From an uncultured Clostridia bacterium (GTDB lineage Bacteria > Bacillota > Clostridia > Christensenellales > UBA1242), in contig CANCYS010000002.1 in NCBI GenBank assembly GCA_947382485.1, positions 124,001-188,000 of the forward strand: a DNA stretch of 64,000 bases, read 5' to 3'. This document shows, piece by piece, positions 14,969-24,844 of this stretch. How positions within the stretch are numbered: the first letter of the stretch is position 1; each line of letters starts with the position of its first letter. Both the position numbers and the translations under genes were made by a program. The notes beneath the pieces were generated by a model that saw only the letters and a list, made by a program, of their open reading frames with translations, had not been told where the DNA came from and searched no databases.

Positions 14969-17690
14969 AGTAGAAAATAATATGGTAGATTTTTCAAATA
15001 TCAGAGATTTACAAAACTTAATCAAAACAAACGGAATTTCTGTGCTTGCAATGAACATGAAGTCTTTTAAACAAAGGCTTAGTGTTGTTGGTGGCAAAAT
15101 TGATGAAATTAAGAAAAATAAAGAAATTGAAGCAAAAAAATCTGCTGAAATTGAAGCTAAAAAAGTTGAGGTTGTAAAACCAGTAGAAGAAAAGAAAGTA
15201 GTTGAAGTTAAAGCAAGTGTGCCACAACAAAAGCCTGCTCAGTTCAACAATCATACTCAGCAAAATAGTAACCAAGATTTCAGAAGAAATAATGGCTATC
15301 AAGGTGGAAACTACCAAAATAGAAATGGAAACAACTATCAAGGCAATGGTCAAAATGGACAAAGATTTGAGCGTAATGGTTCAAATAATTTTAGAAATGG
15401 AAACAATGTAAACAGAAATGGTTATGGCAACCAAAATGGTGGTTATCAAGGCGGAAATTATCAAAATAGAAATGGAAACAACTATCAAGGTAATGGTCAA
15501 AATGGTGGCTATCAAAATAGAAATTTAAGATTTAATCCGACTGGCGAAAGAAGATTTGACAACAATCAAAATGGCGGTCAGGGTTCATATAATGGTTCTT
15601 TTGGAAGAAATCAACATCAACAAGGTTCAAATAATGGACAATTCCAAAGACGTCCAGCAGGTGCAGCTGGCACAGGCTTTGGTCCAAGACTTCCAAAACC
15701 AACAGAAAGTTTTGATGCAAGTTCTCTTGCAAGAAACAATCGTTCAATGCCTCAAAAGAAAAAGAACGATTATGGTAAGGGCGGAGAAGAAAAGAAGGCA
15801 TTAAATAAAAAAGCACTTATCATGCGTGGATATGTTGATGAAAATGGTGTTGAAAGTGAACTTAACGATCAAATCACAGTTAGAAGACATAACAAGAGAG
15901 TTAAAGAAGAAGCACCAGTTCAAAGAATAATTCAAAAAATTGACCATGCTGTAATCACAACAGATAATTTAACTGTTAAAATTTTAGCAGAAACAATTGG
16001 AAAATCAGTTCCAGAACTCATGAGCAAATTTTTGCTTCTTGGAATGATGGTAAACATAAACAGCAACATTGATTATGATTCAGCAGAACTTGTTGCTTCT
16101 GAATTTGGAATAACACTTGAAAGAAAAGTTGAAAAATCATTTGAAGAAAAACTTGCTGAAAACTATAAAAATGTTTCAGATGATGAAAAAGATTTGGTTA
16201 AGCGTCCAGCAGTTGTCTGCGTAATGGGTCACGTTGACCATGGTAAAACTTCACTTCTTGATAGAATTAGAAAAACAAATGTTGTAAGTGGCGAAGCAGG
16301 TGGAATCACTCAAAGCATTGGTGCTTACACAATTAACCTTAATGGTGAAGATATCACATTCATCGACACACCAGGACACGAAGCATTCACAGCAATGCGT
16401 GAAAGAGGTGCAAAACTCACTGACATTGCAATCTTGGTTGTTGCAGCAGATGATGGTGTTATGCCTCAAACTGTTGAATCAATCAAACAAATCAGACAAG
16501 CAAATGTTCCAATGATTGTTGCAATCAATAAAATTGATGTGCCAAAAGCAAACATTGAAAATGTAAAAACACAACTTGCAACTTATGATGTTCTTCCAGA
16601 AGAATGGGGTGGCGATGCAATATTAGTTCCAATTTCTGCAAAACATGGACAAAATATTGATAAACTTCTTGAAATGGTTCTTTTTGTTGCTGAATATCAA
16701 AACTTAAAAGCAAATCCAAAAAGACAGGCTTCTGGTTCAATCATTGAAGCAAAACTTGACAAGGGCGTTGGTGCAGTTGCAACTGTTTTGGTTCAAAACG
16801 GAACACTTAAAGTTGGAGATTATGTCGTTGTTGGAACATGTACTGGTAAAATCAGGGCAATGACCAATGATAAACTTGAAAAAATTAGAAGTGCAGGTCC
16901 TTCAATGCCTGTTCAAATCATGGGACTTAGTGGTGTTCCAAATGCTGGTGATGAACTTTTCGTTGTTGATGAAAAGATGAGCAGACAAGTTGCCTTAGAG
17001 CGTCAAAACACAGCAAAAGTAAACATGATTAAGAGTGCAGACCTTTCAATTGAAAATATGATGAATAAAATTGCTGATAGCAACTTCAAAGATTTCAATG
17101 TCATTGTCAAAGCAGATGTTCAAGGTTCAGTTGAAGCATTGAAAAATTCACTTCTTGCTGTTCAAAACGAAGAAGTTAAAGTTAGATTCGTTAGCGGAAG
17201 TGCTGGTGCAATCAATGAAAACGATGTTAGTTTGGCTCAGGCTTCAAATTCACTTATCATTGCATTTAACACAAAAACAGATTTCAAAGCAAAAGTGCTT
17301 GCAGATAAATATAAAGTTGAAATCAAAAACTCAAAAGTTATTTATGAAGTTTTGGATTATGTTACTGAAAGAATCAATAAAATGGTAACACCAAAATATA
17401 AAGAAATCATAACAGGTCATGCTGAAATTAGAGCAACATTTAAGGCAAGTAAAATTGGTCTTATTGCAGGAACTTATGTTACTGATGGAAGAATTTCAAG
17501 AGGTAATAAAGTTAGAATTTTCAGAAATGATGAAAAGATTTATGAAGGTGAAATTTCAACACTTCAAAGAGAAAAGAATGAAGCAAAAGATGTTGATGCA
17601 GGATTTGAATGTGGTGTTACATTTAAAGATTTCACAAATTTTGTTGTTGGTGACACCTTTGAAACTTACAATTTAGAAAGAATAAATTAG
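14961..17690 (+). CDS. infB: Translation initiation factor IF-2
   Basis: The GTPase that delivers initiator tRNA to the ribosome. From TTG 14961 (GGAGGA upstream, overlapping the ylxQ stop) it is 909 residues. Residues ~1-95 include an IF2N-like, Lys/Glu-rich part; ~97-250 are a low-complexity Asn/Gly/Gln/Arg region with two exact-length repeats; ~320-390 form the second IF2N region; the GTPase follows with GHVDHGKTS at ~423, DTPGHE and NKID; then domains II-IV ([27 protein letters not shown]). The core is standard. ATG 14982 is an alternative start. The Asn-rich linker is unusual among IF-2 proteins. Confidence 0.97.
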   Translation: MSKVENNMVDFSNIRDLQNLIKTNGISVLAMNMKSFKQRLSVVGGKIDEIKKNKEIEAKKSAEIEAKKVEVVKPVEEKKVVEVKASVPQQKPAQFNNHTQQNSNQDFRRNNGYQGGNYQNRNGNNYQGNGQNGQRFERNGSNNFRNGNNVNRNGYGNQNGGYQGGNYQNRNGNNYQGNGQNGGYQNRNLRFNPTGERRFDNNQNGGQGSYNGSFGRNQHQQGSNNGQFQRRPAGAAGTGFGPRLPKPTESFDASSLARNNRSMPQKKKNDYGKGGEEKKALNKKALIMRGYVDENGVESELNDQITVRRHNKRVKEEAPVQRIIQKIDHAVITTDNLTVKILAETIGKSVPELMSKFLLLGMMVNINSNIDYDSAELVASEFGITLERKVEKSFEEKLAENYKNVSDDEKDLVKRPAVVCVMGHVDHGKTSLLDRIRKTNVVSGEAGGITQSIGAYTINLNGEDITFIDTPGHEAFTAMRERGAKLTDIAILVVAADDGVMPQTVESIKQIRQANVPMIVAINKIDVPKANIENVKTQLATYDVLPEEWGGDAILVPISAKHGQNIDKLLEMVLFVAEYQNLKANPKRQASGSIIEAKLDKGVGAVATVLVQNGTLKVGDYVVVGTCTGKIRAMTNDKLEKIRSAGPSMPVQIMGLSGVPNAGDELFVVDEKMSRQVALERQNTAKVNMIKSADLSIENMMNKIADSNFKDFNVIVKADVQGSVEALKNSLLAVQNEEVKVRFVSGSAGAINENDVSLAQASNSLIIAFNTKTDFKAKVLADKYKVEIKNSKVIYEVLDYVTERINKMVTPKYKEIITGHAEIRATFKASKIGLIAGTYVTDGRISRGNKVRIFRNDEKIYEGEISTLQREKNEAKDVDAGFECGVTFKDFTNFVVGDTFETYNLERIN
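15294..15505 (+). repeat. Two 65-bp direct repeats inside infB
   Basis: Copies at 15294-15358 and 15441-15505 are nearly identical, differing mainly at third codon positions, and are offset by 147 bp (49 codons). Each encodes a unit starting [14 protein letters not shown]. Fragments of the same unit recur nearby. In-frame tandem duplication followed by drift is the likely origin. Confidence 0.9.
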
Positions 17691-17694
17691 AAAT

Positions 17695-17724
17695 AAAAGA
17701 GCATTACAATTTTAATGCTCTTTA
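17695..17724 (+). terminator. Hairpin between infB and rbfA (possible partial terminator)
   Basis: Near-perfect stem AAAGAGCATTA/TAATGCTCTTT with a short AT loop, followed by AAATTT rather than a clean T run. It may attenuate, stabilise the infB 3' end or guide processing; rbfA follows with its own GGAG 15 bases later. Confidence 0.55.
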
Positions 17725-17739
17725 AATTTAGGAGAGCGT

Positions 17740-18126
17740 ATGGCAAACGGAAATAGAATGCAAAGAGTTGATGCAGAAATTCAAAAATGTATGGCAAATT
17801 TAATTTCAAGAATGGACGACACAGAAATTTCAAGTTCAATGGTGTCAATCATGAAGGTTGAAACTTATGCCGATTTTTCTCTTACAAAAATATATATAAG
17901 TGCCTTTGGTGGCATTGAAAAGAAAACTGCCATTGTAAAAAAGCTTAATGAAAACAAAAAAACATTCAGATATGAACTTGCACATCATTTAAGAATGAGA
18001 ACAGTGCCAGATGTTTTGTTTGTTGTTGATGACGTCACAGAGCGAGCAGAAAAAGTTTTAAAACTTTTTGAAAAGATTGAAGCAGAAGAAAACATAAATA
18101 ATAAAGGAGATACTGATGCTGAGTAA
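17740..18126 (+). CDS. rbfA: Ribosome-binding factor A
   Basis: A 128-residue KH-fold protein for 30S maturation. MQRVDAEIQKCMANLISRMDD is the standard opening, followed by SIMKVETYADFSLTKIYISAFG and a C-terminal stretch LAHHLRMRTVPDVLFVVDDVTERAEKVLKLFEKI that matches the family from start to finish. Its last codons overlap the nrnA start by 11 bases, implying translational coupling. Standard position after infB. Confidence 0.96.
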   Translation: MANGNRMQRVDAEIQKCMANLISRMDDTEISSSMVSIMKVETYADFSLTKIYISAFGGIEKKTAIVKKLNENKKTFRYELAHHLRMRTVPDVLFVVDDVTERAEKVLKLFEKIEAEENINNKGDTDAE

Positions 18127-19081
18127 GGTTGTTCAAACTTTAAAAAATGCAAAATCAGTAGCAATATATGCCCATATAAATGTCGATTGTGACGCAATGG
18201 GTTCTTGTCTTGCGCTTAAAAACGCACTTAAAGACCTAGGAAAAGAAGTTGATATATTTATAAATTCAGATTTTCCAAGCAATTTTGAGTTTTATGGAGA
18301 TTTAAGTTTCATAAATAAAAAGACTGCAAATGAAAAATATGACCTTGCTGTTTGCTTAGATTCGCTTTCAGATCAAAGACTTGGTAAGTATCGTTACACA
18401 TATAATCATGGGGTGAAAAACACGCTTTTAATTGATCATCATGTGGCAAACACCAGATATTGTAAAATTAACTATGTTGTGCAAGCATCTTCAACATCAG
18501 AAATTTTGTTTGATGTTTTGCAAGAATTAAATATCAAATTCACAAAAGATATTTGTAAATTTTTGATTTCAGGTATTGCCACTGACACTGGAAGATTTAG
18601 TTATAGTGCAAACTCAAAAACAATGGAGGTTGTTTCAAAACTTTTAAATATAGGAAACTTAAATATGTCAGAAATTTGTGCACCACTTTTCAATTCAATG
18701 ACTGATGAAGTTTTCAATCTCACAAAAGTTGCTTATTCAAAAGTTGAGTTTTATGCAAACAAAAAACTTGCAGTTTTGATTTTTAAGTATTCAGATTTTC
18801 TTGAAACAGGAACAAAATTGACAGATGTTGATGCTTTCCCAGACATATTTTTAGGACTTAAAAGTGTTGAATTTGGTATTCTTGCATCAGAAGATGACAA
18901 GGGATATTTCAGAGTTTCATTCAGGTCAAAAGGAGAACTTTCAGCAAAAGCAGTTGCAGAAACTTTTGGCGGAGGTGGACACTTAAATGCTAGTGGTTGT
19001 AAACTTTTTGGAGAATATGACGAAGTTAAACAACGACTAATCGACAGCACACTTTCTGTTTTGGGGTGGAAAAATGATTGA
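18116..19081 (+). CDS. nrnA: DHH-family oligoribonuclease / pAp phosphatase NrnA
   Basis: A 321-residue DHH-DHHA1 enzyme that degrades short RNA oligomers and 3'-phosphoadenosine 5'-phosphate. The DHH part has AIYAHINVDCDAMGSCLALKNAL (metal-binding HxxxDxD), VCLDSLSDQRLG and LLIDHHVAN; the DHHA1 part ends with KAVAETFGGGGHLNASGCKLFG, the substrate-binding glycine loop. It is coupled to rbfA upstream and overlaps truB downstream by 8 bases, the common Firmicute order rbfA-nrnA-truB. Confidence 0.95.
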   Translation: MLSKVVQTLKNAKSVAIYAHINVDCDAMGSCLALKNALKDLGKEVDIFINSDFPSNFEFYGDLSFINKKTANEKYDLAVCLDSLSDQRLGKYRYTYNHGVKNTLLIDHHVANTRYCKINYVVQASSTSEILFDVLQELNIKFTKDICKFLISGIATDTGRFSYSANSKTMEVVSKLLNIGNLNMSEICAPLFNSMTDEVFNLTKVAYSKVEFYANKKLAVLIFKYSDFLETGTKLTDVDAFPDIFLGLKSVEFGILASEDDKGYFRVSFRSKGELSAKAVAETFGGGGHLNASGCKLFGEYDEVKQRLIDSTLSVLGWKND

Positions 19082-19949
19082 AAGACAAGGTTTTGTAAAC
19101 ATTGTTAAACCAACAGGCATGACATCTTTTGATGTCGTTTCAAAGGTTAAAAAAATTATGCAAACAAAAAAGGTGGGGCATCTTGGAACACTTGACCCAG
19201 CAGCATCTGGTGTGCTTCCAATCGCTGTTGGAAAAGCCACCAAGTTTTTTGATTATTTTTTAAATAAAGATAAAATTTATATTGCAGTTGCCAAGTTTGG
19301 TGTTGAAACAGATTCTGGCGATAGTTTCGGAAAAATTATAAACACTGATAACAAAGATGTTAGTGAAGAAGATTTTAAGTCGGTATTAAAAAATTTTATT
19401 GGCAGAATAAATCAAACTCCACCAAAATTTTCTGCAATAAAAATTGATGGAAAAAAAGCATGTGACCTTGCAAGAGCCAATGTTGATTTTGAAATCAAAA
19501 GCCGAGAAATTGAAATTTATGATATTAAATTTTTGAATAAGATTGATAAAAATTTATTTTTATTTAAGGTTCATTGTCAGGCAGGCACTTATATAAGAAC
19601 TCTTGTAAGTGACATTGCAAAAAGTTTAGACACAGTTGCAATCACGCCAGTAATAATTAGAATTAAAAGTGGCGTGTTTGAAATGCAAGATGCAGTAACT
19701 CTTGAAGAACTTGAAAATTTTCCTCAATTAGTCACTGTTGAAGAAGTTTTTAAAAATTTAAAAAAACTAACTTTAAATGAACAAATTGCAAAAAAAGTTT
19801 TAAATGGTGTAAAAATTAAGTATAATGAAATTTCAAATCAAATAACTTTAACTCAAAAAGAAGAATTTTTGATTGAATATAAAGGTAAAATTGTTGGATT
19901 ATATAAACTAGAAGATGAAATAATAAATCCAATCGTTTTTATTTACTAA
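19074..19949 (+). CDS. truB: tRNA pseudouridine-55 synthase
   Basis: A 291-residue enzyme that makes pseudouridine 55 in the T loop of tRNAs. GFVNIVKPTGMTSFDVVSKVKK and KKVGHLGTLDPAASGVLPIAVGKATK contain the catalytic Asp (LDP); TPPKFSAIKIDGKKACDLAR and CQAGTYIRTLVSDIAKSL are also conserved. The C-terminal ~65 residues form a reduced PUA-like tail. It overlaps nrnA. The ribF gene that usually follows truB is absent. Confidence 0.96.
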   Translation: MIERQGFVNIVKPTGMTSFDVVSKVKKIMQTKKVGHLGTLDPAASGVLPIAVGKATKFFDYFLNKDKIYIAVAKFGVETDSGDSFGKIINTDNKDVSEEDFKSVLKNFIGRINQTPPKFSAIKIDGKKACDLARANVDFEIKSREIEIYDIKFLNKIDKNLFLFKVHCQAGTYIRTLVSDIAKSLDTVAITPVIIRIKSGVFEMQDAVTLEELENFPQLVTVEEVFKNLKKLTLNEQIAKKVLNGVKIKYNEISNQITLTQKEEFLIEYKGKIVGLYKLEDEIINPIVFIY

Positions 19950-19965
19950 TTAGATAAGGAGCAAT

Positions 19966-20808
19966 ATGATTAAGTTTGGTTCATCAGGTTTTTGTTATGG
20001 ATTTATGAAAAAGCATAAATCGTCATCAGAAATGCCAACATGGCTCAAAAGACATAAACTTTCTTGCCATGAAATGTCATTTACAAATGGTGTTAGAATA
20101 ACAAATGAAACTTGTGAAAAGTTTGGTAAACTTTTCAAAAAAGCAAATATTGAACTTTCTGTTCATGCTCCATATTTCATAAATTTTGCAAGTCCAAATC
20201 CAATAGCAATTGAAAAATCAAATATGTATATTATTGCAAGTCTGCAAAAAATGAAGTATCTAGGTGCTAAAAAGTTGGTTTTTCATGTTGGAACACTGCT
20301 TGGTAAACCAAGAGACGAGGCTTTTTCGAGAACATATGAAAATATAAAAAATCTACTTAGCATTCTTGATGAATATGATTTTGACGAGTATTATCTTTGT
20401 CCAGAAACCATGGGAAAACATGGTCAAATTGGAACGATTGAAGAAATCGCAAAAATTTGTGCTCTTGATGAAAGATTGATGCCAACGATAGATTTTGGAC
20501 ATATCAACGCTTTTGGAGGAGGTTGTTTAAAATCAGAAGAAGATTATGAAAATGTTTTTGAAACTTTAAAAAAATATCTTGGTGATAGATTTAATAAAAT
20601 TCATATACATTTTTCAAAAATTCAGTATGGAGCAAAAGGTGAGATAAGACACTTAACTTTTAAAGACAATATTTATGGACCAGAGTTTGAACCACTTGCA
20701 AAGGTGCTAAAAAAGTATAATGTTGAAGCATGCGTAATTTCAGAGTCTAGCGGAACTCAAACGAAAGATGCTGTCGCAATGCAAAAAATTTATAATAATT
20801 TAAATTAA
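19966..20808 (+). CDS. Endonuclease IV-type AP endonuclease (TIM barrel)
   Basis: A 280-residue xylose-isomerase-like TIM barrel of the AP endonuclease 2 family, which cuts DNA at abasic sites using a tri-zinc centre. Candidate metal ligands follow the family order: VHAPYF, LVFHVGT, CPETMGK, IDFGHINAF, KIHIHFSK and ISESSG. The segment normally reading DRH before the last ligand is EIRH here. Length equals E. coli Nfo (285). Ribosome-binding site AAGGAG at 19956. It forms the end of the rimP-truB run and is followed by efp after a short gap. Confidence 0.85.
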   Translation: MIKFGSSGFCYGFMKKHKSSSEMPTWLKRHKLSCHEMSFTNGVRITNETCEKFGKLFKKANIELSVHAPYFINFASPNPIAIEKSNMYIIASLQKMKYLGAKKLVFHVGTLLGKPRDEAFSRTYENIKNLLSILDEYDFDEYYLCPETMGKHGQIGTIEEIAKICALDERLMPTIDFGHINAFGGGCLKSEEDYENVFETLKKYLGDRFNKIHIHFSKIQYGAKGEIRHLTFKDNIYGPEFEPLAKVLKKYNVEACVISESSGTQTKDAVAMQKIYNNLN

Positions 20809-20858
20809 TGAAATTAGAAATATTGAAAATAATTGATTTTTGATATTTATTATGTTAA

Positions 20859-20905
20859 TATAATTTATATAGTTGCAAATTCATGCAACGCAATTTGGAG
20901 GATTT
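20859..20905 (+). promoter_or_regulatory. Probable efp promoter -10 and leader
   Basis: A TATAAT at 20859-20864 precedes efp by 42 bases; no well-spaced -35 is evident. TTGGAGG is the ribosome-binding site for ATG 20906. Confidence 0.4.
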
Positions 20906-21463
20906 ATGATAACAGCAGGCGAATTAAGAAAAGGTGTGACTTTTGAATATGAAGGAAAGGTTTATGTAGTAGTAGACTTTTTGCATGTAAAACCAGGTAA
21001 GGGTGCAGCATTTGTTAGAACAAAACTTAAAAATGTAGTTACAGGTCAAGTTATTGAACTTACATTCAACCCAGTAACAAAATTTGAAAAAGCTCAAATT
21101 GAAAGAAAACAAATGCAATATTTGTATAGCGATGGTGACCTTTACTACTTCATGGATAATGAAACATATGAACAATTACCACTCAATAAAGGTCAAGTTG
21201 AAGAAGCTCTTCAATTTATTGTTGAAAATATGGATGTAACAATTGCTTTCTATAAAGGTGAAGCATTCAGTGTTGAACCACCAAACTTTGTTGAACTTAA
21301 AATTGTTGAATGTGAACCAGGAGTTCAAGGCGACACATCAAAAGCAGGAAACAAGCCAGCAAAACTTGAAACAGGTCTTGTTATTCAAGTTCCACTTTTT
21401 GTTGATAATGGTGACACCATCAGAATTGACACAAGAACTGGAACATACATGTCAAGAGTTTAA
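20906..21463 (+). CDS. efp: Elongation factor P
   Basis: EF-P rescues ribosomes stalled at polyproline. The 185-residue length is exact for the family. Domain I holds [42 protein letters not shown], whose PGKG loop carries the Lys that enters the peptidyl-transferase centre; domain III ends [20 protein letters not shown] 20906 has GGAGG; the open frame from 20873 has none. efp immediately upstream of spoIIIA is a conserved sporulating-Firmicute arrangement. Confidence 0.98.
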   Translation: MITAGELRKGVTFEYEGKVYVVVDFLHVKPGKGAAFVRTKLKNVVTGQVIELTFNPVTKFEKAQIERKQMQYLYSDGDLYYFMDNETYEQLPLNKGQVEEALQFIVENMDVTIAFYKGEAFSVEPPNFVELKIVECEPGVQGDTSKAGNKPAKLETGLVIQVPLFVDNGDTIRIDTRTGTYMSRV

Positions 21464-21496
21464 TTTATTAAATATTAAAATTAAATATAATCATTT

Positions 21497-21527
21497 AAAA
21501 TATGTCACTAAGTGGCATATTTTTTAT
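21497..21527 (+). terminator. Terminator after efp
   Basis: A 12-bp stem AAAATATGTCAC/GTGGCATATTTT (21497-21508 with 21512-21523, one G-T pair) followed by TTTT. Confidence 0.88.
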
Positions 21528-21581
21528 TGCATAAATCACATAGTTGGTTTTTCGTTCTAATATCATTTATCAGGGGTGAAT

Positions 21582-22502
21582 ATGTTATATAATTTATTAC
21601 CTGAATGGCTTTATAATTTAATTATGCATGAATTTGTACTTGAATATGTTTATGAAATTAGAGTCAGACTTGGAAAACCAATAGTTGTAAACTATAAAGG
21701 TAATTTTCAGTTTTTGTATGAAACAGAAGATTACAAGAAGAATGTAATTGTTGCAAATGGCGACTTAATAAATTACATACTTTCAGTTGCAACGAAACAG
21801 TCACTTTATGCCTATAACAACCAAATCAAACATTGTTATATCACAACTGACAGCGGAATCAGAATTGGTATTTGTGGGAACGTGGTTTATAACGATTCAA
21901 AAGTTGCGACAATAAAAAATATAAATTCATTAAACATCAGAATAAGTCATCAAGTTTTAAATTGTTCAGGCAAGGTTATAAACTTTATTTGCAATGATGG
22001 AGTTGTAAAAAATACATTAATAATTTCACCACCAGGTGCAGGAAAAACAACACTAATAAGAGACATTGCACTCAAACTTTCAAATGAAAAACATATTCAA
22101 AACATTCTTGTTGTTGATGAACGTTATGAAATTGCAGGTGGCGTAAACAATCAAGCCATTGATGTTGGGCAATTTGTTGATGTAATTTCGGGTTCAGATA
22201 AATCCTTTGCATTCAAAGAAGCATTAAAGTCAATGTCGCCAAAGGTAATAATAACAGATGAAGTCACCGACGAAAGTGACATTGAACAAATCAAACAAAC
22301 AATAAAATCAGGTGTAAAAGTTATTGCAACTGCACATGCAGAAAATGTTAATGACTTAAAAATGAAAAACTATTTTGAATCTTTGATAAAAGATAAATAT
22401 TTTCAAAGAATCATCGTACTTTCAACAAAAAATGGTGTTGGTACAGTAGACGGAATTTATGACGAAAATTTGAGGGGAATTTATATTCCGTATATGATAT
22501 GA
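21582..22502 (+). CDS. spoIIIAA: Stage III sporulation protein AA (ATPase)
   Basis: A 306-residue secretion-type ATPase of the SpoIIIA-SpoIIQ channel linking mother cell and forespore. The N-terminal half has EIRVRLGKPIVVNY; the ATPase has Walker A PPGAGKTTLIRDIA near residue 150, ILVVDERYEIAGG, a Walker-B-like PKVIITDEV, and ATAHAENVNDL. AGGGGTG stands just before ATG 21582. It heads an eight-gene operon. Sigma-E would be the expected mother-cell sigma factor, but I could not identify a convincing sigma-E promoter by eye. Confidence 0.96.
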   Translation: MLYNLLPEWLYNLIMHEFVLEYVYEIRVRLGKPIVVNYKGNFQFLYETEDYKKNVIVANGDLINYILSVATKQSLYAYNNQIKHCYITTDSGIRIGICGNVVYNDSKVATIKNINSLNIRISHQVLNCSGKVINFICNDGVVKNTLIISPPGAGKTTLIRDIALKLSNEKHIQNILVVDERYEIAGGVNNQAIDVGQFVDVISGSDKSFAFKEALKSMSPKVIITDEVTDESDIEQIKQTIKSGVKVIATAHAENVNDLKMKNYFESLIKDKYFQRIIVLSTKNGVGTVDGIYDENLRGIYIPYMI

Positions 22503-22981
22503 AAATATTAATTGTTGTTTGTCTGATGGCTGTTTTTGGTGGCATAGGATATTTTTATAAACTCAAACTCAAAAAAGAATATTTGTTTGTTTGCTATCTT
22601 TTAGATTTTGTTAAATTTTATAATTCTAACATGACACTATTCAAAAATGATGTAGTTGCAATAATAGATAGGTTTTTAATGAATTCAAATAAAACTTTAA
22701 AATTTAGTGAAGTGTTTGTTAAAAAAAATAACATTTACAACTTTGATAGCAAAGTGATTGAAAAGTTTTTGATAAACAAATCAAATGTACAAATAATCAT
22801 TCAGTATCTATCTAATATCGGAAAAAATGAATATGAATTTGAAAAAGAAAAAAATACAAATTTTGAAAAGTTTTTAAATGATGCAAAAAATGTAAGTAAG
22901 TTAAATTTTGAAAATAAAGGTAGTCTTTATTTTAAGTTGTCCCTAGCAGTTGGGGCAGTTTTGTGTATAATTGTCTGGTGA
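22499..22981 (+). CDS. spoIIIAB: Stage III sporulation protein AB
   Basis: A 160-residue protein with an N-terminal membrane segment (about residues 2-18), a helical middle and a C-terminal hydrophobic segment (about 143-160, FKLSLAVGAVLCIIVW), the layout of SpoIIIAB, which resembles GspF-like secretion proteins. Sequence identity to known SpoIIIAB appears low; the call depends mainly on position between AA and AC and the two-segment plan. Its ATG overlaps the AA stop (ATGA). Confidence 0.82.
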   Translation: MKILIVVCLMAVFGGIGYFYKLKLKKEYLFVCYLLDFVKFYNSNMTLFKNDVVAIIDRFLMNSNKTLKFSEVFVKKNNIYNFDSKVIEKFLINKSNVQIIIQYLSNIGKNEYEFEKEKNTNFEKFLNDAKNVSKLNFENKGSLYFKLSLAVGAVLCIIVW

Positions 22982-23018
22982 AATTTGCACAAACAAAACA
23001 AGAAATAATGGTGTGTGT

Positions 23019-23216
23019 ATGGATGTTTCAATACTCTTTAAAATCGGAGCAATAGGAATTTTAACAACGGTGATTTCAGGTCTTTTCAGCCATCAAGGGC
23101 GAAACGACTTAGCAACTTTAACTGGACTTGCGGGGTTGGTTTTGGTGCTAGTGATTGTTCTTGGAATGGTGAGTGACCTTTTCACAACAGTTAAAACGCT
23201 TTTTGATTTATATTAA
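23019..23216 (+). CDS. spoIIIAC: Stage III sporulation protein AC
   Basis: A 65-residue protein with two membrane helices: DVSILFKIGAIGILTTVI and LTGLAGLVLVLVIVLGMV, joined by a turn SHQGRNDLA. This is the standard size and sequence pattern of SpoIIIAC. ATG 23019 is used; the frame is open upstream to 22971 but that would add a hydrophilic segment not found in the family. The ribosome-binding site is weak (GGTGTG), so translation may rely on coupling with AB. Confidence 0.93.
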   Translation: MDVSILFKIGAIGILTTVISGLFSHQGRNDLATLTGLAGLVLVLVIVLGMVSDLFTTVKTLFDLY

Positions 23217-23246
23217 AACGCAAATTAAATTAATTTGGTAATAAAA

Positions 23247-23630
23247 ATGATATTAAAAATAGTAATTATTGCAATAATATGCGTTTTTGTTTCATCGGTT
23301 CTCAAATCTTATAATGCGGAATTTTCAAACATTGTTAGTGTTTGCGGTGGAATAATAATATTTTTACTTTGCGTTGATGAACTAACACAAATCATTACAT
23401 ATTTCACAGAGATATATAATATGACAAATCTAAACTTTGATTTTCTGTCGATTGTTTTGAAGATTATTGGAGTGGGGTATATAACTGAATTTGCATCTGA
23501 TTTGGCAGAAGATTTTGGAAACAAAACAATTTCTTCAAAAGTTTTGCTGGGAGGTAAAATTGTTATATGTGGAATGACACTTCCAATAATAAAAAAATTA
23601 CTTTCCATACTTCTTGCATTCTTGTCATAG
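23247..23630 (+). CDS. spoIIIAD: Stage III sporulation protein AD
   Basis: A 127-residue membrane protein with four hydrophobic segments (about 3-20, 30-52, 66-85, 102-125) and the SpoIIIAD-type sequences ILKIIGVGYITEFASDLAEDFGN and LGGKIVICGMTLPIIKKLLSILLAFL. It is a component of the forespore-mother cell channel. ATG 23247 is preferred to TTG 23235. Its last ~60 bases overlap the start of the spoIIIAE frame. Confidence 0.93.
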   Translation: MILKIVIIAIICVFVSSVLKSYNAEFSNIVSVCGGIIIFLLCVDELTQIITYFTEIYNMTNLNFDFLSIVLKIIGVGYITEFASDLAEDFGNKTISSKVLLGGKIVICGMTLPIIKKLLSILLAFLS

Positions 23631-24844
23631 TTTTAATAATTTTAAGTTTGAATATTTTTGGCTTTAATATAAATTTTAATGAAAATTCAAATTTAAGTTT
23701 TCAAAAAACTTATGCGACAAATGCTGATGGTGAAAATTCGGACAGTGATGACAAAAAGGTTAGCGAAGATGATTTAACTGAAAATATTACAGATATTTTA
23801 GATGACATAGACAGCAACGAATTAGATGACTTTTTAGTTAATGATTTTAATTTAGATTTTTTCACCGCAGATAGTTTTAAATCTTTGGTTTCCAAAATTT
23901 TAAATGGAACATATTTCAGCGAATATGACACCTTGTCTGATGCAATCCTTGGTTATATAAAAACAAATTTTCAATCACTTTTATCAGTATTTCTCACGCT
24001 TTTGTGTATAGTTGTTTTATTTGAATTATTTAATAATTTTTGCGTAGATAAATATAATGACTTAAAAAAAGTTGTGAAGATTATATTTGCGTTGGTTTTA
24101 ATTTTGGTTGTCATGTATATGCTAACTGACATTGCAAAAGTAATATCTTCATCAGTAGAAAAAATATTTAACTTTGCAAAACTTTTATTTCCAATCTTGC
24201 TGAATTTAATTTTGCTTTCTGGTGCATCAGGAACTTATTCAGTTTATAGTGCACTTTCTGTGTTTTTGCTCAATACTGGTGCTTATGTTTTTGTATATGT
24301 GTTGTTGCCATTATCAATTTCAATTATGTTTTTGAGTTTGTTTGGTTCGGCTTTTGCAAGTAGTAGATTTTCAAAATTTATTGACCTTTTAAAAACTATT
24401 TTCAAATATATAATTGCAATTTTCTTTGGAATCTTTGGTATATTTTCTGCTGTCAATTTAATCTCATCTGGGGTTAGAGATGGGGTTAGTTTAAAGCTTA
24501 CAAAGTATGCAATAAAAAACTATATACCAATTCTTGGCGGATATATTTCAGATGGTTTTGACTTCGTTCACTCTTGCTCAGTGTTAGTAAAAAATGCCTT
24601 TGGTGTATGTGGTATTTTAGTTCTAGTTTTTATGATTTTAAAACCACTCATAATGTATTTTGTATACCTTTTAATGTTTAAAATTTTATCTATCATTGTT
24701 GCATTTGTAGGGAACAATCATTATTCAGATATGTTTAATAATGTTTCAAAATGTATGTCATATTTCATTGCAATTTTAGTTGGAATTTTCATGATTTTGT
24801 TTATCTTTATTTATCTTTTAGTTTTGTCGGTTTCGGTGGTGTAA
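23567..24844 (+). CDS. spoIIIAE: Stage III sporulation protein AE
   Basis: A 425-residue membrane protein. An N-terminal signal-like segment (about 12-32) is followed by an acidic extracytoplasmic stretch rich in Asp and Glu (50-100), then about eight hydrophobic segments. AVNLISSGVRDGVSLKLTKYAIKNYIPILGGYISDGFD is the most conserved block of SpoIIIAE. The start is uncertain: ATG 23567 lies 64 bases inside spoIIIAD without a clear ribosome-binding site, and no nearer ATG keeps the signal segment. Coupled translation from AD is likely. Confidence 0.93.
   Translation: MWNDTSNNKKITFHTSCILVIVLIILSLNIFGFNINFNENSNLSFQKTYATNADGENSDSDDKKVSEDDLTENITDILDDIDSNELDDFLVNDFNLDFFTADSFKSLVSKILNGTYFSEYDTLSDAILGYIKTNFQSLLSVFLTLLCIVVLFELFNNFCVDKYNDLKKVVKIIFALVLILVVMYMLTDIAKVISSSVEKIFNFAKLLFPILLNLILLSGASGTYSVYSALSVFLLNTGAYVFVYVLLPLSISIMFLSLFGSAFASSRFSKFIDLLKTIFKYIIAIFFGIFGIFSAVNLISSGVRDGVSLKLTKYAIKNYIPILGGYISDGFDFVHSCSVLVKNAFGVCGILVLVFMILKPLIMYFVYLLMFKILSIIVAFVGNNHYSDMFNNVSKCMSYFIAILVGIFMILFIFIYLLVLSVSVV

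Noticed and set aside
15018-15362. Antisense frames across the infB repeat region
   Set aside because: Low-complexity Asn/Gln codons give long open frames on the other strand; no start signal or family support.
23567-23630. SpoIIIAD/AE overlap as a frameshifted fusion
   Set aside because: Both proteins have complete, family-like ends; the overlap is an ordinary coupled start, though AE's exact start is unsure.
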